From JAPPLG01 sp965199935 (GTDB lineage Bacteria > Bdellovibrionota > Bdellovibrionia > Bdellovibrionales > UBA1609): DNA of 64,000 nt. The first letter of the stretch is position 1; each line of letters begins with the position of its first letter. The position numbers and the translations under genes were made by a program. The notes under the pieces were generated by a model, which saw nothing but the letters and a program-made list of their open reading frames with translations, had not been told where the DNA came from and searched no databases. The stretch lies in the NCBI GenBank assembly GCA_965199935.1, contig CBDATD010000001.1:496001-560000 (forward strand), in the 5' to 3' direction. This document shows positions 33,877 to 42,270 of the stretch, piece after piece.

Positions 33877-34418
33877 TTTTTTGGATCCGGGGTTTTGTTT
33901 CCACAGAAGGGGTCTCCGGTTACAATCGCACAAAATATTGCAAGCAACGCAAGTAATATTCCAGCTACACCATGAGCGGGACCTGAATCAGGTTCTGAAC
34001 CAAATTCGTTTGTAAAATCTTCAAAAGACCCTCCTTCATAACTAAAAACAACTTCATTTGTTGCGTCCTCTATAGTAAAACCATACTGTACCATTTCAAT
34101 CACATACTTCCTCATAAGTTCTTTTTTTCCGTAAGTTTTGGAAGGGCCCCCAAGACGCCCACGTCTAAAGTAATTCGGATGTTCTTCTATAATATACACC
34201 GGTCCCATACGCCCCACAGACCCCTCATAATACAGGTGTATGGTGTTGCTTTTGTTTTCCATTCGGCACACCTGTTTGCTGTCACCACTAAAGGAAATAC
34301 AAGCACCTTTCTCCGGCATAAAATCATTTAAAATAAAACTGTCATTTTGACTTGAGTAAGAATAAGAACTTGAGAGAATAAGCCCGATTGAGAGAAAAAC
34401 TTTGAGAATAAATCTCAT
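33873..34418 (-). CDS. Exported protein of the XRE-operator cluster
   Basis: 181 residues from ATG 34418 with a signal peptide (FILKVFLSIGLILSSSYSYS). The mature part has two Cys early (ACISFSGDSKQVC), a mixed middle and a C-terminal hydrophobic segment (GVAGILLALLAIFCAIVTG) followed by PFCGNKTPDPKK. A TTG at 34430 with closer GAGG is an alternative start, but the ATG lies at the same distance from GAGG as in promoter copy 1. First gene of the operon with the 55-residue protein and the XRE pseudogene. Confidence 0.6.
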   Translation of the reverse strand: MRFILKVFLSIGLILSSSYSYSSQNDSFILNDFMPEKGACISFSGDSKQVCRMENKSNTIHLYYEGSVGRMGPVYIIEEHPNYFRRGRLGGPSKTYGKKELMRKYVIEMVQYGFTIEDATNEVVFSYEGGSFEDFTNEFGSEPDSGPAHGVAGILLALLAIFCAIVTGDPFCGNKTPDPKK

Positions 34419-34423
34419 AATTC

Positions 34424-34486
34424 GGGACAATAGTCCTCTATGATTTTAAGTGTCAATATATTTTGAAATAGTGTAAAAATTACACT
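34424..34486 (-). repeat. Promoter-leader repeat, copy 2
   Basis: Direct repeat of 33392-33458 about 1 kb away. The differences are a few substitutions, GTAACT versus TTTAAGT next to TGTCAATATA, and a 2-bp shorter operator spacer. It precedes the 34418 operon on the minus strand. Confidence 0.75.
34470..34486. promoter_or_regulatory. Operator palindrome 2
   Basis: AGTGTAA-3 nt-TTACACT, with a further GTGTAA half-site immediately after (34487-34492). It is positioned upstream of the minus-strand 34418 operon. Confidence 0.65.
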
Positions 34487-34563
34487 GTGTAAAGGAATGG
34501 CGTGCAAAGAACCCAGAAAAGCCTGCCCTGCCTTTCAGAAACGGCGTTATTATCTCAAAAGAA

Positions 34564-34589
34564 CAGTGTAAATTTTAAATTTTACACTG
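34564..34589. promoter_or_regulatory. Operator palindrome 3 with downstream plus-strand promoter
   Basis: CAGTGTAAA-8 nt-TTTACACTG, the longest of the four palindromes (9-bp arms). Just downstream on the plus strand, TTGATA is followed after 17 bp by TTATAT, a plausible promoter for the exported-protein gene at 34671. Operators 2 and 3 therefore flank a divergent control region. Confidence 0.65.
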
Positions 34590-34670
34590 TGTATTGATAT
34601 TTAATATCATAGAGCCTTATATTTTCCTTGATTGTGAGATTTGTTTTTACAAAGAACAGGGGGAAAAATA

Positions 34671-35036
34671 ATGAAGTATTTTTTTATTTTTATATTCAGT
34701 TTATGTTCTTTCAGTGCGTATTCTCATATAATGGATGAGGGAGTGAGTACAAATTATAGTGGAATGTGGTCAGATACCACTATAAGTGTTGATGAAAGAC
34801 GATTTATCCACAATTATCCTGTTTACGGAGCGAGTATAAGTAAAGTGAGAGCATATTTATATTTTATGTTTACAGATTATCTTTTTCATTATCATTATAT
34901 TGATCCCAATACCGATCATAAGCACAGATGGGTTAAAATAAGTGAGGAAGAATATAAATTCTTGGCAATCGAGAATGCACGCTTTTTTGTGAACCACTCA
35001 AATAGTTTTGGTTCAAAAATAGAAGCTTATTATTGA
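34671..35036 (+). CDS. Small exported protein of the XRE-operator cluster
   Basis: 121 residues. ATG 34671 follows AGGGGG and gives a signal peptide (YFFIFIFSLCSFSAYS); an in-frame TTG 30 nt upstream is ignored. The mature part is rich in Tyr, His and Ser (YFMFTDYLFHYHYIDPNTDHKHRW) with no Cys. It is divergent from the 34418 operon and followed directly by a remnant of an XRE gene. Not recognised. Confidence 0.6.
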   Translation: MKYFFIFIFSLCSFSAYSHIMDEGVSTNYSGMWSDTTISVDERRFIHNYPVYGASISKVRAYLYFMFTDYLFHYHYIDPNTDHKHRWVKISEEEYKFLAIENARFFVNHSNSFGSKIEAYY

Positions 35037-35101
35037 ACATAAACCTGAAAACCATTGTACTGATAAGCCGAGCCTTAAAGGTCAACCCCGATAAAACTAG
35101 A
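35036..35101 (+). pseudogene. Inverted remnant of an XRE regulator C-terminus
   Basis: Directly after the 34671 gene, one frame reads NINLKTIVLISRALKVNP, nearly the same as the C-terminal helix region of the XRE pseudogene on the other strand (KNISLKTLVLISKALKVNP). The DNA is close to identical over about 60 bp, with one inserted C that shifts the frame after VNP. The N-terminal half of the HTH gene is missing. So two XRE copies lie in opposite orientation around this cluster, and both are damaged. Confidence 0.7.
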
Positions 35102-35117
35102 TTATTTTCTGAGAGGG

Positions 35118-35130
35118 TGTAAAATTTACA
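35118..35130. promoter_or_regulatory. Operator palindrome 4
   Basis: TGTAAA-A-TTTACA, a compact version of the same site. It lies just after the XRE remnant and 72 bp before the exported-protein start at 35202, repeating the order XRE, operator, exported gene seen on the other strand. Confidence 0.5.
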
Positions 35131-35201
35131 AAAAAAAAGAAAAAACTAGTATTTTTACATCTATGTGTAGTACTCTCACCCTTCAGACAGGAGGTTTTGT
35201 T

Positions 35202-35531
35202 ATGGGCAATGTAAAATACATAATTTTGGCTTTATTCTCACAATTTGCTTTCGCAGGGATAGTTCATCTTGATGATGTGGACCACCCATCGCATGCAATC
35301 GGAGAAACAGCAGTTCATTGTGATCCAAATAACCCCCGGAAGTGTTTAAAAGTGACATCAATTGGAAATAATGAGTACCTCACCCAACCCATCTTTTACA
35401 ACGAGACGGAAGCTGTACAAGAAGACTTACAGCAAAAAAACCACCCCATGGACTATGAGCCTTCTAAACTAGAAAATGAACATAGAAAAGGTGCAGATAG
35501 AAAAGGTGCAGATACATTTTACTTTCAGTAA
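35202..35531 (+). CDS. Small exported protein with a short repeat near the C-terminus
   Basis: 109 residues. ATG 35202 has an ideal AGGAGG at 7 nt and starts a signal peptide (KYIILALFSQFAFA); the ATG at 35163 lacks these. The mature part is acidic, with His and two Cys (HCDPNNPRKCLKV). Near the end a 15-nt unit is repeated twice in tandem, giving RKGADRKGAD. Not recognised. It belongs to the operator-linked set. Confidence 0.6.
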   Translation: MGNVKYIILALFSQFAFAGIVHLDDVDHPSHAIGETAVHCDPNNPRKCLKVTSIGNNEYLTQPIFYNETEAVQEDLQQKNHPMDYEPSKLENEHRKGADRKGADTFYFQ

Positions 35532-35604
35532 GATTTAAATTTTATTGAAGGAGAACAATAGCCTTACTGTCAAAATCTATGTAGGATGGGGTTTTTTGTA
35601 GAAA

Positions 35605-35778
35605 ATGAAGATCACTAAAAAGCAACTTTACTTATATGTGAAAATTAATTTTCTTATTCTGTCTCTCTTTGTTGTACTCATGTCTATGTACTCTCTAAGA
35701 AAACAGGGACTGCCCGATTCTGTCACAGAACCTCTTCATTTAAAAAACAAAAGAACTGCAACACTTCAAATCAAATAA
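35605..35778 (+). CDS. Small single-span membrane protein
   Basis: A 57-residue open frame with a basic N-terminus (KITKKQLYLYVK), one hydrophobic helix (about 14-29) and a polar tail. It could be an anchored peptide or the end of the exported-protein cassette. The ribosome-binding site is weak (GGATGGGG at distance). It fills most of the gap between the 35202 gene and serS. Evidence is limited to the pattern of the frame. Confidence 0.4.
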   Translation: MKITKKQLYLYVKINFLILSLFVVLMSMYSLRKQGLPDSVTEPLHLKNKRTATLQIK

Positions 35779-35799
35779 CATTCGAAATAAGGCTGTGCG

Positions 35800-37077
35800 T
35801 TATGATTTTTTTAGAATGACTTTTTTTCCATCCATATAAGGCCGAATCACTTCAGGAACTGTGACACTTCCGTCTTCATTTTGATAGTTTTCTAAGACAG
35901 CAATAAGAGTGCGGCCTACAGCCAAACCAGAGCCATTTAAGGTATGCACCAAAGAAACCTTTTGATCTTTCGATTTAAAGCGAATTTTAGCCCTCCTAGC
36001 TTGATAATCCTCGTAATTGGAACAAGAACTAATCTCTCTAAAAACTTTTTGGGAAGGAAGCCAAACTTCTAAATCGTAACACTTGGAGGCTCCAAAACCC
36101 AAGTCCCCCGTACAAAGATTAATCACTCGATAAGGGAGATTAAGATCTTTTAAAATACCCTCCGCATGAGAAGTTAATTTTTCCAATTGGTCATAAGAAG
36201 AAGAAGGATGTGCAAATGCCACCAACTCCACTTTTGTAAATTGGTGCTGTCGAATCAATCCTTTTGTGTCCTGCCCGTAAGCTCCTGCTTCTGAACGAAA
36301 ACAAGGAGTGTAAGCAGTTAATTGTATTGGCAGTTTTTTCTCCGGCAAAATTTCATTTGCAAAAAAATTAGTAACAGAAACTTCAGCAGTAGGAATAAGG
36401 TATCCTTCATAATTTGACAGATGAAAAACATCTTCTTTGAATTTAGGAAACTGCCCCGTATGGATTAAAGAAGAATGATTAACAATATAGGGAGTGCTTA
36501 ACTCTTCATATCCATTTTTTTTGATGTGTATATCCAGCATATATTGAGCTAAAGCCCGCTCCAGCCAGGCTATCTCTCCCCTCAAGAAGGAAAATCTAGC
36601 TCCCGCTGTTTTAGCCGCTCTTTGAGTGTCAATATGTTGAGGTGCAATTTCCAAATGAGAACGGACAGGAAATGAGAACTGCCGGGGGGTTCCAGCTGAT
36701 CTAATCAGCCGGCTGTCTTCACCTTTAAACCCCACAGGCACACTGGAATGACAAACGTTAGGAAGATGAAGAAGGATTTCAGTAATATTTTCTTCAAGGT
36801 TTCTTAATTTTTCTTGGAGAGCAGCTATTTGATCTCCAACAGCTTGAGCTTTCAATAACAATTCTTTTTTTTCATCAAATTGAGATTTCTTCAAATCTTT
36901 TTCCAAAGATTTCCTTCTAACAATAGATTGATCCATCTGGAAAATAATCTTCTTTCTGGACTGATTGAGTTTTATAACACGATCCATTGAGGATGTATCT
37001 TCACCCCTATTTTTCAAACTAGTTAAGTATCTATTTTGAAATTCTGGATCTTTTTCATATCGTTTAAGATCAATCAT
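35800..37077 (-). CDS. serS: Seryl-tRNA synthetase
   Basis: Class II synthetase charging tRNA-Ser (425 residues). The N-terminal long coiled-coil arm (about 25-110) grips the long variable arm of tRNA-Ser. The catalytic core has motif 2 (TPCFRSEAGAYGQDTKGLIRQHQF) and motif 3 (LNGSGLAVGRTLIAVLEN). Two tRNA-Ser genes are in this window. No Shine-Dalgarno is visible; the start lies 3 bp after the stop of the 92-residue membrane gene, so coupling is likely. Confidence 0.97.
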   Translation of the reverse strand: MIDLKRYEKDPEFQNRYLTSLKNRGEDTSSMDRVIKLNQSRKKIIFQMDQSIVRRKSLEKDLKKSQFDEKKELLLKAQAVGDQIAALQEKLRNLEENITEILLHLPNVCHSSVPVGFKGEDSRLIRSAGTPRQFSFPVRSHLEIAPQHIDTQRAAKTAGARFSFLRGEIAWLERALAQYMLDIHIKKNGYEELSTPYIVNHSSLIHTGQFPKFKEDVFHLSNYEGYLIPTAEVSVTNFFANEILPEKKLPIQLTAYTPCFRSEAGAYGQDTKGLIRQHQFTKVELVAFAHPSSSYDQLEKLTSHAEGILKDLNLPYRVINLCTGDLGFGASKCYDLEVWLPSQKVFREISSCSNYEDYQARRAKIRFKSKDQKVSLVHTLNGSGLAVGRTLIAVLENYQNEDGSVTVPEVIRPYMDGKKVILKKS

Positions 37078-37080
37078 AAT

Positions 37081-37359
37081 TTACGCCGCAGACATACTAA
37101 CATAAAGTTGGAATAAAAAAAATAAAGAGATAAATAATAAATTACATACAATAAGACCCATAAATTTATAATTCCAGACAAGCTTTACGAAAGCCAAAGT
37201 CATTGTTAAGGTGATAAAAATAACGGAAAACACTCCAGATTTAAGCAGTGTTTGAACAATAATAGCTATTGTAAACCCTAATATAAACCCAGAAAAAACT
37301 TTTAAAAACAATAATAAAAGCCATGAAATAAATTTTACATCAGTCTTAGAGTTCATCAC
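37081..37359 (-). CDS. Small membrane protein
   Basis: 92 residues with three hydrophobic segments (about 10-35, 43-60, 66-88). It starts by ATGA overlap with the stop of the large TPR protein and ends 3 bp before serS. Not recognised; position suggests a partner of the TPR membrane protein. Confidence 0.6.
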   Translation of the reverse strand: MMNSKTDVKFISWLLLLFLKVFSGFILGFTIAIIVQTLLKSGVFSVIFITLTMTLAFVKLVWNYKFMGLIVCNLLFISLFFLFQLYVSMSAA

Positions 37360-40172
37360 AATCCAAATGTCTTAATACGCGCTTCAATTTCTTTTTTATC
37401 CTTAGCTTGAGGTAAAATGTCAAAATAAATAGCATAAGATTTTCTCGCACTATTATAATCATCTTTCATTTCATATAAGGCGCCCATTTCCCTGTAAACC
37501 TTAGGGTTTGAAGTTCTCTTCCGTCCATGAGAGATGCTTTTCAACATTTGCAGTGCTAGATCTAAATACCCTGATCTTCTATAACACTCAGACACCCTTA
37601 AGTAAAGTTCAGAATCCTCTGGCAGGAGTTCTATGGCTTTTTGAAAAGCCTGCGCGCACAGCATATATTTTTTTAAGCTAAAATAAATTTCCCCTGCGAG
37701 CTGATAAGCCTCCGGTAAAAGAGGATTTAATTGATTTTCTGCTGAAGTTTCCTCAAGGGCTTTATTTAGATTTTTCCTGCCTCCTTCTAAAAAATAAGTG
37801 CGGGCAATATAGTAATGCACCTTAGGATACCTAGGATAAGATTGAGAAATACGCTGTAAATATTCACGAGCATCACTATACCTGCCTCCTTGAATTAAAA
37901 TCTGAGCCAAATAAAACATAATTATTGGGTTATTAGGCTCTAAGGACAGAGCATTGATAAACTCCTCATAAGCTTTCTGAATATTATTTTTTTTATTATA
38001 AATTTGACCTTTAAAGCTAAAATAACGAACGGGTTTTTCCTGAAAATCAGAAAGATTGTTGATAACATTCAAAGCTTGATCATACTTGCCGTTATCATAT
38101 AAAAACTCAGACAGCCCTAAAACGTATTCAATATAGTTTTTGGATTGAGCTGAGGAGTTGGATATCAATTTTTCAAAATAATCAAAAGCAGCATCCACTC
38201 CATAAATATATCCTAAAACTGTTCCATACCTTAACTGCACCTGCCTGTCGTTGCTGTCAATTTCCAAAGCTCTTCGAGCCGCTTTAATGGAATCATCGTA
38301 CTTTTCCATCAACTGATAGGCTTTTGACAAAATGACATAAGATTCCGTATCAGACTCATATAGATCCAGTGCTTTCTGAGCATAAGAGACAGCAGATTCA
38401 AAATTATTCTTCCTTAACTGCAGCAAAGCATATCCTTTAAAAACATCCAAATTATTAGGAAACTTCTTATATGCAGTTTTTAAAATTTTGGAAGCATTTT
38501 CAAAATCATAAATTTGGGAATAATAATCTGCCATAAGGACATAAGAAGATATGTAGCTGGGGTCTGCAATAACTGCTTTTTTCAACCACTCAATGGCTTC
38601 ATTGGTTAGACCAAAATTCCACAAATTTTCCCCCATTTTGACAGCCGCGATAGAATTTTTTTCATCATCCACTTTAAAAGCCATTTTGTAATAACTGCGA
38701 GCTTCTAAAGCACGTCCTTCTCTTTCCAACTGACTGCCTTGTTCAACAAGACTTCTGCTTTTTATCTGTTTGTCTGAAATGACAGGTGTTTTTTTCTTTT
38801 TAAATTGATTAAGAAAATTTTTCAGCTCCACTGAGGAAGGATTCAAAACAAAAGATTTTTCTGCATATTCCCTAGCTTGTTCTACATCATTATTTTTCTG
38901 AGCTAGTTGAAAAAGAACAAAATAAGCTTCTGCCAAATCTTCTGAAGGAACTTCGCCAGGCCATTTTAAAACACCTTGGATAAGAACTTCACTTTCTTTA
39001 TATTTTTTCAGAAATTTATAAGTCAGAACTCCTTTTTTGAGAGCTGATGACTTATGCTGGGGATTAATTTTTAAAGCAGAATTATAAAATCTAAAAGCTT
39101 CACTTAAGTTATTTAATTTTTCTAAAACTCTGCCTTTAAGGACATAAGGACGCACCCAATAAGGATGCGTTGTTAGAATATGTTCTAAACTCATCAAGGC
39201 TTGTTCATAATTCAACTTATTGATTTGTAGTAAACTTTTTATATAATATAAGAATATGGAAATATTTTCTGGATTTTTATTTTGTGAAAGCTCATCAATA
39301 GACGTCTGGATAAAACTCTCCGCACGCTCGTACTTTTCTCCCATCAACAACTCTAAAGAACGGCAAAGAGCGGAATAGACTCCTCCTTGATCTACTGCGT
39401 CAACCTTTTGAACAATAGACGAAACAACCTGCATCTCTTGAGAGCTTCTCTTTGAATAAGGCCAAAGTTCAAAATAGGCTAAACACAGATAAGCCATAAT
39501 TAATTTATTTTTAGAATCTCCTTCAATAGCTTGCACAAATTCACTTTGAGCTTTTACATAAGACAAGACTTCATCTTCAAAAAAAAATTGTATGCCTTTT
39601 TTAATTTTTAAAATTACTTCATCTTGAGACAAACTTGGTTGATTTTCCCTTGGGGCAGTCAATTGTGTATAACTTGAAGAAGATTCCTCTTTCACAAATA
39701 ATGTCAAAAGAACACCTACGATAAAAACTCCTGCAAAGAGGGGAGCCATCGCTTTCCTTATAAAACTTCTGGATATTTCTGATTGAACATCTCCCATTTC
39801 AATAATAGAGCTGTCTTTATTTTTTTTTCTGATTTTAATTTGATTAACAGGGGCTTGGTCTGAAGCAGATATATTGTTGACGGTCTTATTTTCTGAAGAT
39901 CTTGCCGTTTGTTTCCCTTTGCCAGAGAGAATATCTTGAGGATTCTTTAGGCTGATTGTCGAATGCGGTGTATTGGTCTGAGGGGTTTGAGGTAAAACTT
40001 TTAACAACAATTCATAAAATGGAGGATGAGAAGAAAGAGGTTTCCAAGGCCCTGAAGAGCGGCTGGAAACAAACTCCTCTCCACTGAACTGAAAAGAGTT
40101 TATCTGCCGACAAATTTCTTCATCAGAAAAAGGTCCTAAAATTTGAGAGTTTTTATCTTTAACGAACCACAT
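37356..40172 (-). CDS. Membrane-anchored TPR protein with N-terminal GYF_2-like domain
   Basis: 938 residues. Residues 1-52 resemble a GYF_2 domain (WFVKDKNSQILGPFSDEEI, then FVSSRSSGPWKPL). A disordered linker leads to one membrane helix (about 143-160). The rest is periplasmic or cytoplasmic TPR array: many 34-residue repeats such as PYWVRPYVLKGRVLEKLNNL and NPIIMFYLAQILIQGG. Such proteins are assembly scaffolds; proteins of this design occur in predatory and gliding deltaproteobacteria-like groups. Function not assignable. It follows murA with a 12-bp gap. Confidence 0.75.
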   Translation of the reverse strand: MWFVKDKNSQILGPFSDEEICRQINSFQFSGEEFVSSRSSGPWKPLSSHPPFYELLLKVLPQTPQTNTPHSTISLKNPQDILSGKGKQTARSSENKTVNNISASDQAPVNQIKIRKKNKDSSIIEMGDVQSEISRSFIRKAMAPLFAGVFIVGVLLTLFVKEESSSSYTQLTAPRENQPSLSQDEVILKIKKGIQFFFEDEVLSYVKAQSEFVQAIEGDSKNKLIMAYLCLAYFELWPYSKRSSQEMQVVSSIVQKVDAVDQGGVYSALCRSLELLMGEKYERAESFIQTSIDELSQNKNPENISIFLYYIKSLLQINKLNYEQALMSLEHILTTHPYWVRPYVLKGRVLEKLNNLSEAFRFYNSALKINPQHKSSALKKGVLTYKFLKKYKESEVLIQGVLKWPGEVPSEDLAEAYFVLFQLAQKNNDVEQAREYAEKSFVLNPSSVELKNFLNQFKKKKTPVISDKQIKSRSLVEQGSQLEREGRALEARSYYKMAFKVDDEKNSIAAVKMGENLWNFGLTNEAIEWLKKAVIADPSYISSYVLMADYYSQIYDFENASKILKTAYKKFPNNLDVFKGYALLQLRKNNFESAVSYAQKALDLYESDTESYVILSKAYQLMEKYDDSIKAARRALEIDSNDRQVQLRYGTVLGYIYGVDAAFDYFEKLISNSSAQSKNYIEYVLGLSEFLYDNGKYDQALNVINNLSDFQEKPVRYFSFKGQIYNKKNNIQKAYEEFINALSLEPNNPIIMFYLAQILIQGGRYSDAREYLQRISQSYPRYPKVHYYIARTYFLEGGRKNLNKALEETSAENQLNPLLPEAYQLAGEIYFSLKKYMLCAQAFQKAIELLPEDSELYLRVSECYRRSGYLDLALQMLKSISHGRKRTSNPKVYREMGALYEMKDDYNSARKSYAIYFDILPQAKDKKEIEARIKTFGL

Positions 40173-40184
40173 AAATAAATTCTA

Positions 40185-41435
40185 TCATATTCTTTTAATA
40201 TCTGCTCCTAATGAGGATAATTTTTCCTCCAATTTATCATAACCTCGATCTAGATGATAAATACGGCGAACATATGTTTCTCCTTCTGCCGCTAAACCCG
40301 CCAAAATTAAACAAGAGCTCGCCCTCAAATCAGTGGCCATCACGACAGCTCCTCTCAATAAACCGGGGCAAACCTTAGCCTTGTTTCCACAAATTGTGAT
40401 ATCCGCATTGAGACGCATCAATTCAGGTATATGCATAAAGCGGTTTTCAAAAATACACTCCTCAATAATACTCTCTCCTTCTGCTTGTGTCATTAAAGCC
40501 ATAAACTGTGCTTGAAGATCTGTGGGAAACCCCGGATAAAAAGAAGTGGATATGTCAACAGCAGAAAACTTTTTGGGGGATTTTAAATCAATCCAATTTT
40601 CTCCTTTTTGAATGTGAAAACCACTCTGCTCCAATTTTTCAATAACATGGACCAAATGCAGAGGTCTGCATTTATAAACACTAACTTCCCCGCGAGTGAT
40701 AGCTCCTGCCATAAGCAGTGTCGCCGCTTCAATACGATCTGGAATAATTGTATGCTCAGAAGGTTTTAATGAAGAAACTCCTAGAATCTTAATAGTGTTT
40801 GTTCCCTCCCCTTCAATAACGGCTCCCATTTTTTTTAAATAGCAAGCCAAATCAACAATTTCAGGTTCGCGGGCCGCATGCTGAATCTCAGTCCATCCCT
40901 TTGCAAATACGGAGGCCATCAATAAATTTTGTGTCGCGCCCACAGAAGGTTTTTGTAACACAATTTGAGCTGATTTTAAAGTCTGTGGACTTTCTCCGTA
41001 AATATAGCCATTTTTAATTTCAATAACGGCTCCCATTTTTTCTAAATTTTCAATATGCCAATTCACAGGTCTGGTTCCAATAGAACAACCTCCAGGAAGG
41101 CTGACTTGAGCTTTGCCATATCGAGACAAAAGAACTCCTAAACACAATATCCCCGCCCTCATAGTTCTCATCAATTCGTAATGAGCTGTAAAAGATTTAA
41201 TTTTTTTGGGTACATCTATTGTTAAAGTGGATCCTTTCCACACGGCCTCACATCCAAAATTTCTCAACAATTGAATGCCTGTATCCACATCTTTCACCCG
41301 TGAAGCATTGTGAAATGTATGAGAGCCTTCAGCTAAAAGGGTGGAAAACAACAAAGGCAGTGTAGAATTTTTAGAACCCGAAACTACTGCTTTTCCTGCT
41401 AAAGCTTTACCGCCTTTAATATAGATTTGATCCAT
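40185..41435 (-). CDS. murA: UDP-GlcNAc enolpyruvyl transferase
   Basis: First committed step of peptidoglycan synthesis: enolpyruvate from PEP onto UDP-GlcNAc, in the cytoplasm. The 416-residue protein has the catalytic Cys at 117 in LPGGCSIGTRPVNWHIE, so it should be fosfomycin-sensitive. Other signatures are GSKNSTLPLL near the start and RAGILCLGVLLSRYG. It is downstream of prfA-prmC, separated from prmC by 1 bp. Confidence 0.97.
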   Translation of the reverse strand: MDQIYIKGGKALAGKAVVSGSKNSTLPLLFSTLLAEGSHTFHNASRVKDVDTGIQLLRNFGCEAVWKGSTLTIDVPKKIKSFTAHYELMRTMRAGILCLGVLLSRYGKAQVSLPGGCSIGTRPVNWHIENLEKMGAVIEIKNGYIYGESPQTLKSAQIVLQKPSVGATQNLLMASVFAKGWTEIQHAAREPEIVDLACYLKKMGAVIEGEGTNTIKILGVSSLKPSEHTIIPDRIEAATLLMAGAITRGEVSVYKCRPLHLVHVIEKLEQSGFHIQKGENWIDLKSPKKFSAVDISTSFYPGFPTDLQAQFMALMTQAEGESIIEECIFENRFMHIPELMRLNADITICGNKAKVCPGLLRGAVVMATDLRASSCLILAGLAAEGETYVRRIYHLDRGYDKLEEKLSSLGADIKRI

Positions 41436-41436
41436 T

Positions 41437-42270
41437 TCAGCCTATATTTTTTTTAATAACACAATGGACAATGCGTTTATAGCCTTGATAATCTTTATAG
41501 ACAGAAAAAGAGTCCACAAGATTCTTATTTTTTAACAAATTTTCTACCTCATTATATTGGTTGTATCCAATTTCAAAAAAATAATTCCCCCCTTCTGCCG
41601 ACAAAATGGAACAGGCCTTGTCCAGCCATGTTTCTACAGCTTTCATACCCAACCATTCGGAAAATAATGCTGACTCAGGTTCGTATTTTTCAACTGAAGA
41701 ATGGAGTCTGGAATCCCCCTTTGCAATGTAGGGAGGATTGGCTGTAATAAGTTCTACAGAATTTTTAATTTCTATACCCACAACATCTTGACAGCAAACT
41801 TGAAGACGGTCTTTTAATTGAAATTTCTCAGCATTTTTGGAAGTGAGATCTAAAGCCTTCTGATTTTTATCTACAGCTAAAAGACGAGATTGAGGCCATT
41901 TTCTAAGCAAACTTAAGCCAATGGTGCCGCTCCCGCACCCAAAATCAACAAAATAGGGTGGATGAGACATTTGATAATGATCTAAAACCGCTCCTACTAA
42001 AATTTCGGTCTCCGGTCTTGGAATAAAAACCTGCGGATCTGTCATAAATGTACAACCATAAAAATCAACTTCACCCAATATATAAGCTAAAGGCTCCCCC
42101 TTTTCATATCTGGATAAAATATGAGAACACCTCTTCAGTTGGTTCTCTGTAAGAGATTCTTCCCATAACAGGTAAATTTCACTTCTTTTTTTACTCAATA
42201 CATGCCGCAGAATGTACTCACGATCATGGTGAGAAACAGCACTCAACCACTGCCCGACTGTGATATTCAT
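41437..42270 (-). CDS. prmC: Release-factor glutamine methyltransferase
   Basis: Methylates the Gln of the GGQ loop in release factors RF1 and RF2, using SAM. The 277-residue protein shows VDFGCGSGTIGLSLL (cofactor loop) and the catalytic NPPY (near 178-181). The N-terminal helical domain contains GEPLAYILGEVDFYG. It overlaps its substrate gene prfA by 4 nt (ATGA), the usual arrangement. Confidence 0.95.
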   Translation of the reverse strand: MNITVGQWLSAVSHHDREYILRHVLSKKRSEIYLLWEESLTENQLKRCSHILSRYEKGEPLAYILGEVDFYGCTFMTDPQVFIPRPETEILVGAVLDHYQMSHPPYFVDFGCGSGTIGLSLLRKWPQSRLLAVDKNQKALDLTSKNAEKFQLKDRLQVCCQDVVGIEIKNSVELITANPPYIAKGDSRLHSSVEKYEPESALFSEWLGMKAVETWLDKACSILSAEGGNYFFEIGYNQYNEVENLLKNKNLVDSFSVYKDYQGYKRIVHCVIKKNIG

